Shown one piece after another: positions 1 to 4,840 of a stretch of DNA of 7,284 bases. Position 1 is the first letter of the stretch. Every line of letters begins with the position of its first letter. Source of the DNA: Dethiobacter sp. (lineage in GTDB: Bacteria > Bacillota > Dethiobacteria > DTU022); NCBI GenBank assembly GCA_018333405.1, contig JAGXSR010000061.1, positions 1 through 7,284 on the forward strand. Reading direction: 5' to 3'. The notes beneath the pieces are model-generated. The model was not told the DNA's origin. It searched no databases and worked only from the letters and a program-made list of their open reading frames with translations. Position numbers and translations under genes: made by a program.

Positions 1-642
1 CAGGCCCGCTATATTGCCCCGGGAAAAGAGCATAATAAATCCTAACCCGATACCCAGAAAAGATAACACGCTGCCTAAGCCTACGGCGAAGCGGGTAGCT
101 TTAAGCAGATTATTGTTGAAGTACCAGATCGCCGCGCGAAGTAGCCGTCCGCCATCTAAGGGAAAGGCGGGAATTAAATTAAACAAGGCTACAAATATAT
201 TCAGGCGGGCTAAAAAAAATACGGATGCGCTGACCATATTCTCCGGGGGCAGCAGGATATATAAGGTTCCCAGGAGAATTCCAATAACCAGGCTGGTCAG
301 CGGGCCGGCGGCAGTTATTTTCATCTCGGCGATGGGCCGGTCCGGCTCTGCTTCCATCTGAGCCACCCCGCCAAAAATAAAAAGAACGATTTTTTTAATG
401 GAGATTCCTTCCCGGATGGCTATCAGGGAGTGGGCGAGTTCATGGGCCAGGATCGAGGCGAAAGCGACCAGGGTGGTCAGCACCCCGAAAAACCAGTAGA
501 TCCGCCGATCCAAGCCGGGCAGTTCTTGCGGGAAGAAGCCCTGAGCCAGGCTCATGCTGAATAAGGCCAGCACCAGCAACCAACTGAAATGAATCTCTAT
601 ATTAATACCAAGTAGCCGTCCCAGGCGGATCGAGTTTTTCAA
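1..642 (-). CDS. M50-family site-2-type intramembrane zinc metalloprotease (SpoIVFB-like), 3' end outside window
   Basis: This gene reads leftwards and shows 214 residues without a stop. The family consists of membrane-embedded zinc proteases that cut substrates within or near the bilayer; SpoIVFB, which activates a sporulation sigma factor, is the best-known relative. The zinc motif HELAH lies at residues 67-71 inside a hydrophobic segment, and the second active-site motif, NLIPAFPLDGGR, at about 155-166 supplies the third ligand, Asp163. The FGGVA and AAGPL motifs at about 90-114 are also typical. Hydrophobic segments lie near 18-33, 50-75, 111-132, 139-160 and 184-206. The start is TTG at 642, chosen because AAGGAGGA sits 8 bases upstream and the next residues match the family N-terminus. 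Many relatives carry C-terminal CBS domains, but that part is not visible. The substrate cannot be read from the sequence. It is divergent from the next gene. Confidence 0.93.
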   Translation of the reverse strand, partial: MKNSIRLGRLLGINIEIHFSWLLVLALFSMSLAQGFFPQELPGLDRRIYWFFGVLTTLVAFASILAHELAHSLIAIREGISIKKIVLFIFGGVAQMEAEPDRPIAEMKITAAGPLTSLVIGILLGTLYILLPPENMVSASVFFLARLNIFVALFNLIPAFPLDGGRLLRAAIWYFNNNLLKATRFAVGLGSVLSFLGIGLGFIMLFSRGNIAGL

Positions 643-650
643 AACTTGGG

Positions 651-658
651 TCCTCCTT
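651..658 (-). promoter_or_regulatory. Shine-Dalgarno site for the TTG-started M50 protease
   Basis: On the minus strand this reads AAGGAGGA, 8 bases before the TTG at 642. It is a near-consensus ribosome-binding site and decides the non-ATG start: no ATG lies between it and the conserved N-terminal part of the protein. Confidence 0.8.
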
Positions 659-664
659 CAAAAA

Positions 665-694
665 TTGAATAAAGTCTATTTTTCGGTATATATT
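665..694 (+). promoter_or_regulatory. Possible housekeeping-type promoter for the 743-3303 operon
   Basis: TTGAAT (665-670) and TATATT (689-694) are spaced by 18 bases in an AT-rich stretch between the divergent genes, which resembles a Sigma-A -35/-10 pair. It would start transcription near 700, just before the AGGAGGT at 704. AT-rich DNA gives such matches easily, and the -35 box is only partly consensus. No convincing promoter was found on the opposite strand for the protease gene. Confidence 0.35.
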
Positions 695-703
695 TTACAT
701 TAC

Positions 704-742
704 AGGAGGTTATTCCTGCCGCTTAAATAAACGTAGCGGCGT
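704..742 (+). promoter_or_regulatory. Strong Shine-Dalgarno site separated from its start codon by a hairpin
   Basis: AGGAGGT at 704-710 is the only good ribosome-binding site before the 743 gene, but it lies 32 bases from the GTG at 743, much too far in linear distance. The spacer contains a perfect 6-bp inverted repeat, GCCGCT (718-723) and AGCGGC (735-740), with an 11-base loop. If it folds, about 9 bases remain between AGGAGGT and GTG, which is a normal spacing. T4 gene 38 is a known case of a hairpin bringing the two together. Folding and use are inferred. Confidence 0.5.
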
Positions 743-1174
743 GTGCTGATGCCTAATTTATTCAAAGCCGCTTTCTTGATTTTCGTTGATCTGGGCAGTG
801 TGCTGTTGCTGCTGCTGATTTTGTCCTATTACGGGATGAGTCATATTTATTTATTGCTGTCGGGGGTGCTATATCTTTGTTTAAGCGTCTATGACTGCCG
901 CACCGGACGGCTTTCAGAAATATATGCGCTGATGTTATCCCTTCCCGGGCACGAGGGTATAGGACGGCTGAGCTGGCTGCCAAAGTTGTTATCCGTAGTA
1001 TCGATCAGCTACAGTTTGCCATTGCTAGTGGAGCACGGGCTGTTTATCGAAGCTCAACGTCTGTCGATGCAACGCGGGTTGTTCCCGCAATTTGTACTTT
1101 GGTCTGTGGCGGCGGCGGGGGCGATCATGGCCGTGGCTGTCTGTACCGTCATATTTAACCGGGAAAAACGATGA
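743..1174 (+). CDS. Small multi-pass membrane protein of unknown function
   Basis: I do not recognise a family for this 143-residue protein. It is strongly hydrophobic, with likely membrane segments near residues 9-30, 34-52, about 82-97 and 117-138. A loop of roughly 30 residues after segment two contains DCRTGRLSE and SLPGHEG. No catalytic motif is evident, and the C-terminus ends in a short basic tail (NREKR). The start is taken as GTG at 743 because it fits the hairpin-spaced ribosome-binding site; ATG at 749, two codons later, is a real alternative and lacks its own site. Its TGA overlaps the ATG of nagA by four bases (ATGA), so the two are probably translationally coupled. The coding call rests on this coupling and the uninterrupted hydrophobic design. 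A role linked to amino-sugar or wall metabolism would be guilt by association only. Confidence 0.75.
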   Translation: MLMPNLFKAAFLIFVDLGSVLLLLLILSYYGMSHIYLLLSGVLYLCLSVYDCRTGRLSEIYALMLSLPGHEGIGRLSWLPKLLSVVSISYSLPLLVEHGLFIEAQRLSMQRGLFPQFVLWSVAAAGAIMAVAVCTVIFNREKR

Positions 1175-2370
1175 GAGAAGATATAGGGCAAAAGGCGACA
1201 AGCCTGGTTATCTATAATGGAGAGGTGGTATCACCTTCGGAGTGCTATCACGGAGGAGTAGTCCTTCGGCGGCGCCGGATTGAGGGTGTATTCAGGGGAG
1301 ATCGGCGACCCGCCTTATCTGCCGGGACAGCCGGATTTATTGACGCGGCAGGTGGCTGGATTGTACCCGGATTTATTGACCTGCACTTACATGGGGCCTG
1401 CGGCATAGACTTTAATCATGCCGGGGTGGAGGAAGTGTTACAGGCGGCCCGTTTCCATGCCGCCGGAGGTGTTACAGCGCTCTTGCCCGCGGTGATGACC
1501 GATGCCTGGCCACGGATGATCAGGGCGGTTAAGGTAATTCGCCAGGCTAAGCTGAATGCGGCAGGCCCGGAAATCCTGGGGGTGCACCTGGAAGGTCCGT
1601 TTATCAGCCTGGCCTATAAAGGGGCGCACCCTGAAGAGCACTTGAGTTTACCAACATCACAGCAGATGGAAGAGATCATTGACATAGCAGGGCGTGACCT
1701 GTCAATGATCACTCTGGCCCCTGAGCTGCCGCATGCTCTGGATGCAGTTTCATATTTTTCCAGGAAAGGCGTTGTAACAGCACTGGGGCACAGCGGCGCC
1801 TCGTATGAACAGGTGCGCCAAGCGATATCCCAGGGGCTGGCTTATGCGGTGCACACCTTTTCGGCGATGACCGGGTTTCATCACCGCGCGCCGGGCGCCC
1901 TGGGAGCGGTATTGACTTCAGATGAGCTCAGTGCCGAACTGATTGCAGATGGGGTACACACTCATCCCGCGGCGATGAAGTTGCTATACAGGGCTAAAGG
2001 TTATGATCGGGTAGTGCTGGCATCTGACTCCTCACCGGCAGCCGGCTATGCAAAAGGTGAGATTCTCATGGCGGGACGAAAAGTGATGGTGCGGGAGGGC
2101 GCCCCCCGCCTGGCGGACGGCACTCTGGCCGGCAGCAATCTGACTATGAATCGGGCTCTGGCCGGGGCCGTGCTGATGGCAGGAATACCTTTCGACAAGG
2201 CGGTTGCCTCGGCCACGTTGAATCCGGCCAGGGTTTTGGGTATAGATAGCCGCAAAGGTTCTCTGAGCGTTGGAAAAGACGCCGATGTCGTAGTTATGAA
2301 TCGATCTTTTGAAGTTTTAATCACTATTGGCAAGGGAACGATTCTCTATAACCGTGCGGATCAATTTTAA
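1171..2370 (+). CDS. nagA: N-acetylglucosamine-6-phosphate deacetylase
   Basis: This cytoplasmic enzyme of the amidohydrolase superfamily removes acetate from N-acetylglucosamine-6-phosphate to give glucosamine-6-phosphate, a step in amino-sugar use and cell-wall recycling. At 399 residues it has normal family length. Visible landmarks are PGFIDLHLHG at 66-75 (HxH at 72 and 74), HLEGPF at 139-144 with metal ligand Glu141, LGHS with His207, HTFSAM with His228, the catalytic Asp286 in LASDSS, the substrate-loop motif LAGSNLTM at 319-326, and ATLNPARVLGI at 348-358 followed by the KGSLSVGKDADVV end typical of amidohydrolases. The ATG at 1171 overlaps the previous stop, and the ribosome-binding site is weak (GGGAAAA), so translational coupling is likely. 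No nagB, nagE or GntR-type regulator is in view, which leans towards wall recycling rather than a dedicated uptake operon; that is inference. Confidence 0.95.
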   Translation: MREDIGQKATSLVIYNGEVVSPSECYHGGVVLRRRRIEGVFRGDRRPALSAGTAGFIDAAGGWIVPGFIDLHLHGACGIDFNHAGVEEVLQAARFHAAGGVTALLPAVMTDAWPRMIRAVKVIRQAKLNAAGPEILGVHLEGPFISLAYKGAHPEEHLSLPTSQQMEEIIDIAGRDLSMITLAPELPHALDAVSYFSRKGVVTALGHSGASYEQVRQAISQGLAYAVHTFSAMTGFHHRAPGALGAVLTSDELSAELIADGVHTHPAAMKLLYRAKGYDRVVLASDSSPAAGYAKGEILMAGRKVMVREGAPRLADGTLAGSNLTMNRALAGAVLMAGIPFDKAVASATLNPARVLGIDSRKGSLSVGKDADVVVMNRSFEVLITIGKGTILYNRADQF

Positions 2371-2373
2371 GCT

Positions 2374-3303
2374 ATGCGGTCGTCTAAAAGAACCCCGGTT
2401 GAGGAGCGTGGTATATTGCTCAGGCTGTTTAGGTTGATCACAAAATTGGCAATTTTATTGGCTGTATTGGCCCTGGCGTTAAGCACACTGGGTTTGGTGG
2501 TGGTAGCGGTGCGCTACTGGATTTGGAATCCGGATCCTCTGATGGATCTATATGGTGGCCGGGAAGTAATTAATATAGGGCACCGCGGTTCTCCCGAAGT
2601 CGCTCCTGAAAACACGCTGCCTTCGTTTGTAGCGGCGCTTCAACAAGGAGCTCATGGTGTTGAACTGGATGTCATGCTCAGCAAAGACGGGGAGCTTGTG
2701 GTGATCCACGATTTTACTCTGGGGAAAACTACCACCGGGGCAGGCTTGGTTAAAGAGCATACCTTGGATGAATTAAAGCAGTTGGATGCCGGATCATGGT
2801 TTGGGGAGCCGTTTATCGGCACTACAATTCCTACTTTACAGGAAGTAATAGACCGCCTGCCTTCGGCAACGCTCTTCAACATTGAGATCAAAGGACAATA
2901 TATTTTTACGGGCGGGGTAGAGCAAGCGGTTGTCGATGCGGTTGTTGAAAACGGGCTGTTAGACCGGGCAATAATCTCCTCTTTCAATCCAATTTCATTG
3001 CTTCGCGTGCGGTGGGCTGATCACCGTGTTCCCATCGCCCTGCTTTATTCGCCGGATCTGCCGGTTTTTTTAAGCGACGGCTGGCTTGTGCCTGTTCTTC
3101 GCCCGGAGGTGCTTCATCCACGCTACGATATGGTGGACGAAGCATATATGGCCTGGACCAGGAATAAGGGCTACCGGGTTAATGTCTGGACGGTAAATGA
3201 GGCGGCGGAAATGAAACGGCTAATCGATTTAGGGGTGGACGGCATTATTACCGATCGGCCCGACTTGCTGCGGCAGATCTTGCACGAGCGCGGACTGGAG
3301 TAG
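2374..3303 (+). CDS. Membrane-anchored glycerophosphodiester phosphodiesterase (GDPD family)
   Basis: The enzyme hydrolyses glycerophosphodiesters, released from phospholipids or related polymers, to sn-glycerol-3-phosphate and an alcohol. The 309 residues begin with a basic tail and one membrane segment at about 22-48, followed by a TIM-barrel GDPD domain. Active-site features are GHRG with His70-Arg71, APENTLPSF at 77-85, the metal-binding ELDV (Glu97, Asp99), His112-Asp113, EIKG with Glu171 and Lys173, WTVN at 272-275 and the closing GVDGIITDRPD at 287-297. Topology (short basic N-terminus, then helix) suggests the catalytic domain faces outside. The ATG is 3 bases after the nagA stop with no clear ribosome-binding site, so it may be coupled. 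TTG at 2416 (codon 15) has GAGGAG 9 bases upstream and is a credible alternative start that would keep the membrane segment. The exact substrate is unknown. Confidence 0.93.
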   Translation: MRSSKRTPVEERGILLRLFRLITKLAILLAVLALALSTLGLVVVAVRYWIWNPDPLMDLYGGREVINIGHRGSPEVAPENTLPSFVAALQQGAHGVELDVMLSKDGELVVIHDFTLGKTTTGAGLVKEHTLDELKQLDAGSWFGEPFIGTTIPTLQEVIDRLPSATLFNIEIKGQYIFTGGVEQAVVDAVVENGLLDRAIISSFNPISLLRVRWADHRVPIALLYSPDLPVFLSDGWLVPVLRPEVLHPRYDMVDEAYMAWTRNKGYRVNVWTVNEAAEMKRLIDLGVDGIITDRPDLLRQILHERGLE

Positions 3304-3394
3304 AGAGGATTCTTGCTGAGCGGATCTGCCCGGTTTTTGGGAAAGCCGGCAGCCGAATAGATCTGGATAGGACATTTATGGAAGGAGCAATCAT

Positions 3395-3631
3395 ATGGCT
3401 GACCAATGGGAGTTATTGGTAGAGGTTTTTAATGACGTGGAAGCGGATCTTGTCTGCGGTTTACTGCAATCCGCGGGTATTCCCTGCCGAAAAGAGGACA
3501 GTGATACGCTGACCGGGGCTATGCGTGTTATCGGGGGGCAGGCCTTCGAAATACAGATTCTGGTACCGGAGCGGTTGCTTAAACAGGCACGCGATCTACT
3601 AATCTCGGCCAAAGAGGGGGCGGAGGGGTAG
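3395..3631 (+). CDS. DUF2007-type small protein (putative signal-transducing domain)
   Basis: This 78-residue protein has the pattern of the DUF2007 domain, a small ferredoxin-like alpha/beta fold similar to PII-like domains, whose function is unproven. Typical features are the opening WELLVEVFNDVEADLV, then a helix with LLQSAGIPC at about 24-32, and a closing strand and helix with FEIQILVPERLLKQARDLL at about 52-70. It is soluble with no membrane segment. The ATG at 3395 has AAGGAG 7 bases upstream, a good site. It ends with TAG at 3629-3631, after which the same frame stays open to 3859 and encodes a hydrophobic region. A 91-base gap separates it from the phosphodiesterase gene; I see no clear promoter or terminator there. 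The family call is from memory of the pattern. Confidence 0.78.
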   Translation: MADQWELLVEVFNDVEADLVCGLLQSAGIPCRKEDSDTLTGAMRVIGGQAFEIQILVPERLLKQARDLLISAKEGAEG

Positions 3632-3649
3632 GCGACCCGTCATCCGCTA

Positions 3650-3859
3650 GTGCGGCCGAAGCCAAACCGGAGGAAAATAATTCTCACCTGCCTATTTGGC
3701 ATAATTCCTGGGCTGAGCGGTGTTCTTCCCTCCGCAGGCCCCGACGCAGCTTTTGCCGCCAAGATGGTCGGGTTTGCTCGCTATGCCCTCGGTGGGATCT
3801 GGGTTACCCTGGCGGCGCCGGCTCTTTTCGTGGCGCTGAGGTTGTCAGCCCGGGAGTAG
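3650..3859 (+). CDS. Small hydrophobic ORF, possibly the detached C-terminal membrane part of the DUF2007 gene
   Basis: From GTG at 3650 this would give 69 residues: a basic start (PKPNRRK) and two hydrophobic stretches at about 10-25 and 42-65, so it is a plausible two-helix membrane protein. I recognise no family. The reading frame is the same as that of the preceding DUF2007 gene, with only the TAG at 3629-3631 between them, and no ribosome-binding site lies at a usable distance from the GTG; the nearest purine-rich run (GGAGGGG) is some 20 bases upstream. Three readings are possible: a separate gene translated by re-initiation after the DUF2007 stop, a former C-terminal membrane domain cut off by an amber mutation, or a chance ORF. 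The second is suggested by the continuous frame, but I cannot confirm it. Confidence 0.42.
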   Translation: MRPKPNRRKIILTCLFGIIPGLSGVLPSAGPDAAFAAKMVGFARYALGGIWVTLAAPALFVALRLSARE

Positions 3860-3926
3860 CGCCCTCCTGCCGGATGCCTGCTTTTACTATATGCGCAGAG
3901 CTTGACCGTGTAACTTTAAAAAATGC

Positions 3927-3953
3927 AAAGGATATTTCCGGTTTGTGTAGAAT
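3927..3953 (+). promoter_or_regulatory. Sigma-H-type promoter ahead of the first tatA gene
   Basis: The stretch matches the Bacillus Sigma-H consensus as I know it, RnAGGAwWW, 11-12 bases, RnnGAAT. AGGATAT lies at 3929-3935 and GTAGAAT at 3947-3953, with 11 bases between. The 21-base step from AGGA to GAAT equals that of the B. subtilis spoVG promoter. Transcription would begin near 3960, leaving a leader of about 55 bases before tatA. A Sigma-A reading (TTTCCG, 17 bases, TTATAC) is much weaker. Sigma-H serves the transition to stationary phase and early sporulation. Confidence 0.6.
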
Positions 3954-4015
3954 TAATTATACCCGGACACTTAAGGGTTATATTTTCCTAAAAAAATATG
4001 CCGGAGGTGGGCAAA

Positions 4016-4207
4016 ATGCTAGGCGGGCGAGTCGGCATCTGGGAGCTGATTGTTATCTTATCGGTAGCGCTGATTATCTTTGGCCCGGCTAAGCTGCCAG
4101 AGCTAGGCCGTTCTATCGGCAGAGGCATCCGGGAGTTCCGGCAGGCGTCCAAAGAGATCGGCCAGAGTTTTACGGCGGATGAAGCTGACGGACAGGAAAA
4201 GAGATAA
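4016..4207 (+). CDS. tatA: Twin-arginine translocase subunit TatA (first copy)
   Basis: TatA proteins form the protein-conducting element of the Tat system, which exports folded proteins through the cytoplasmic membrane. The 63 residues show the full design: a short N-terminus with Glu10 at the site of the polar residue (Gln8 in E. coli TatA), one membrane helix at about 8-22, the hinge FGPAKLP at 22-28, an amphipathic helix at about 29-47 and a charged tail. Phe41 stands exactly 19 residues after the hinge Phe22, matching the important Phe39 of E. coli TatA. ATG at 4016 is preferred over the upstream in-frame ATG at 3998 because GGAGG at 4003-4007 lies 8 bases before it. It has its own Sigma-H-like promoter and is separated from the second copy by 322 bases, so it may be transcribed alone or with read-through. 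Confidence 0.93.
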   Translation: MLGGRVGIWELIVILSVALIIFGPAKLPELGRSIGRGIREFRQASKEIGQSFTADEADGQEKR

Positions 4208-4215
4208 ACATCGCT

Positions 4216-4243
4216 CTCAGCCAGGTTTCCCTGAAAGGTTGAG
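4216..4243 (+). other. Stem-loop just after the first tatA stop
   Basis: CTCAGCC (4216-4222) pairs with GGTTGAG (4237-4243) over 7 bases with one G-T pair, and TTTC with GAAA inside it gives a second short stem. It begins 8 bases after the tatA stop codon. There is no T-run after it, so it is not a standard intrinsic terminator; protection of the transcript end is one possibility. Confidence 0.35.
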
Positions 4244-4284
4244 GGTCATACCCGTAAAAGACTGTGCTTTTAGTGGCGGGGGCC

Positions 4285-4302
4285 AGGCCTTTTTAAAGGC
4301 CT
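4285..4302. repeat. Perfect inverted repeat
   Basis: AGGCCTTT and AAAGGCCT flank a 2-base centre (TT), a perfect 8-bp inverted repeat; as RNA it would form a 7-bp stem with a 4-base loop. No T-run follows, so a terminator role is doubtful. Confidence 0.45.
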
Positions 4303-4326
4303 ATTGTTCTGTGCCTCTGCCAATAT

Positions 4327-4349
4327 CTTGGTTTTTCTATAAAAACAAG
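4327..4349. repeat. AT-rich inverted repeat with one bulged base
   Basis: CTTG-G-TTTTT pairs with AAAAACAAG across a CTAT loop: nine pairs with one bulged G. It could be a hairpin in RNA or an operator-like dyad; nothing visible decides which. Confidence 0.35.
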
Positions 4350-4375
4350 GTCGTTCTTCCTGCTCTGAAAACCCG

Positions 4376-4393
4376 GGCACGGTATGCCGTGCC
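4376..4393. repeat. GC-rich perfect hairpin
   Basis: GGCACGG (4376-4382) and CCGTGCC (4387-4393) form a perfect 7-bp stem with a TATG loop. It is followed by CTCTGC rather than a T-run, so intrinsic termination is unlikely. Its right arm overlaps one copy of the repeated 10-mer GTGCCTCTGC. Confidence 0.5.
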
Positions 4394-4408
4394 TCTGCAT
4401 TGAAAATC

Positions 4409-4440
4409 CCCTCTCCCTCTGGGAGAGGGTCAGGGTGAGG
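4409..4440. repeat. Dispersed palindromic repeat (CCCTCTCCC...GGGAGAGGG type)
   Basis: CCCTCTCCC (4409-4417) and GGGAGAGGG (4421-4429) form a perfect 9-bp stem with a TCT loop, followed by the tail TCAGGGTGAGG. From memory, a palindrome of this kind with the GGGTGAGGG tail recurs as a dispersed intergenic repeat in many unrelated bacterial genomes, in the style of REP or MITE-like elements. Only one copy is in the window, so repetition cannot be shown here. Confidence 0.55.
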
Positions 4441-4478
4441 GAAATTTGGTTTTCATCCCTTTGATGGCGCCCCGGTTT

Positions 4479-4498
4479 GTAGGGGCATTTGCGTCTAC
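4479..4498. repeat. Imperfect inverted repeat, possible remnant of a GTAGGGGC-type element
   Basis: GTAGGGGC and GCGTCTAC pair with one mismatch and one G-T pair around ATTT. GCCCC at 4469-4473 could instead pair with GGGGC at 4482-4486, so two folds exclude each other. The shape recalls short intergenic repeats starting with GTAGGGGC found in several bacteria; that link is from memory and weak. Confidence 0.3.
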
Positions 4499-4529
4499 AT
4501 GAAAATTAAGGATAAGGAGGCTGCGTAAA

Positions 4530-4721
4530 ATGCTTGGAAGAATCGGGCCCCTGGAACTGATAGTTGTTTTAGCCATAATCCTGCTTATTTTCGGGCCGAG
4601 CAAACTGCCCGGGCTGGCCAAGGCTGTAGGTCGGAGTGTAGTTGAGCTCAAAGATGGCCTCAAGGGTGGCAAGCCTGCAACGGACGAGCCGCCGTCTTCG
4701 GCTGAAGAAAACAACAAATAG
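4530..4721 (+). CDS. tatA: Twin-arginine translocase TatA/TatB-like subunit (second copy)
   Basis: A second 63-residue protein of the TatA/B family, encoded just upstream of tatC. It has Glu9 at the polar position, a membrane helix at about 8-21, the hinge FGPSKLP at 21-27, a shorter amphipathic helix and a Pro/Glu-rich hydrophilic tail (KPATDEPPSSAEENNK). At the position equivalent to the important Phe39 of E. coli TatA it has Leu40, whereas the first copy has Phe. This may mean it works more like TatB, passing substrate to TatC, or simply as a variant TatA; sequence alone does not decide. The ATG at 4530 has AAGGAGG 9 bases upstream. It shares the FGP-K-LP hinge and overall size with the first copy, but the membrane and tail sequences differ enough to exclude a recent duplication. 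Confidence 0.92.
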   Translation: MLGRIGPLELIVVLAIILLIFGPSKLPGLAKAVGRSVVELKDGLKGGKPATDEPPSSAEENNK

Positions 4722-4735
4722 AACGAGGCTTATTC

Positions 4736-4767
4736 CGGCATGCCTGCCGTAATGTTCTTTATTTTTG
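4736..4767 (+). terminator. Weak candidate terminator or attenuator between tatA and tatC
   Basis: CGGCA (4736-4740) and TGCCG (4745-4749) make a 5-bp stem with a TGCC loop, followed by a T-rich stretch (TAATGTTCTTTATTTTTG). The stem is short and the T-run is interrupted, so at most partial termination is expected; it could lower tatC and mobA expression relative to tatA. Confidence 0.25.
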
Positions 4768-4840
4768 TGCATTTTCCCCTTAGCTGCCTGGATTCTTTTA
4801 AAATGCCCGAATTAACGGCCGCAGTGAAAGCGAGGCACGG

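Larger units (their letters stand above)
4208..4529. other. Hairpin-rich spacer between the two tatA genes
   Basis: These 322 bases hold no convincing gene on either strand: the open frames present are short, lack ribosome-binding sites and cross the inverted repeats. Six inverted repeats lie here, at about 4216-4243, 4285-4302, 4327-4349, 4376-4393, 4409-4429 and 4479-4498. The 10-mer GTGCCTCTGC also occurs twice (4311-4320 and 4389-4398). The last 20 bases carry the ribosome-binding site of the second tatA gene. The stretch looks like inserted repeat sequence, but no transposase or target-site duplication was identified. Confidence 0.7.

Noticed and set aside
14..361. Plus-strand open frame of 115 codons
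   Set aside because: It lies antisense to the M50 protease, whose motifs (HELAH, PLDGG) are clear on the minus strand, and its product is a basic, low-complexity sequence with no start signal.
3316..3355. Possible hairpin (CTGCCCGG with CCGGCAG) after the phosphodiesterase gene
   Set aside because: The stem needs a bulged base, the loop is about 12 bases and no T-run follows, so I do not call a terminator.
3998..4018. Upstream ATG at 3998 as the tatA start
   Set aside because: It would place GGAGG inside the coding region; ATG at 4016 has that site at the right distance and begins like other TatA proteins.
3874..4092. Open frame of 72 codons overlapping the start of tatA
   Set aside because: It runs through the Sigma-H-like promoter and into tatA in another frame, has no ribosome-binding site and no recognisable product.
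4179..4403. Open frame of 74 codons after tatA
   Set aside because: It crosses four of the inverted repeats, overlaps the tatA end in another frame and lacks a ribosome-binding site; a chance frame is more likely.
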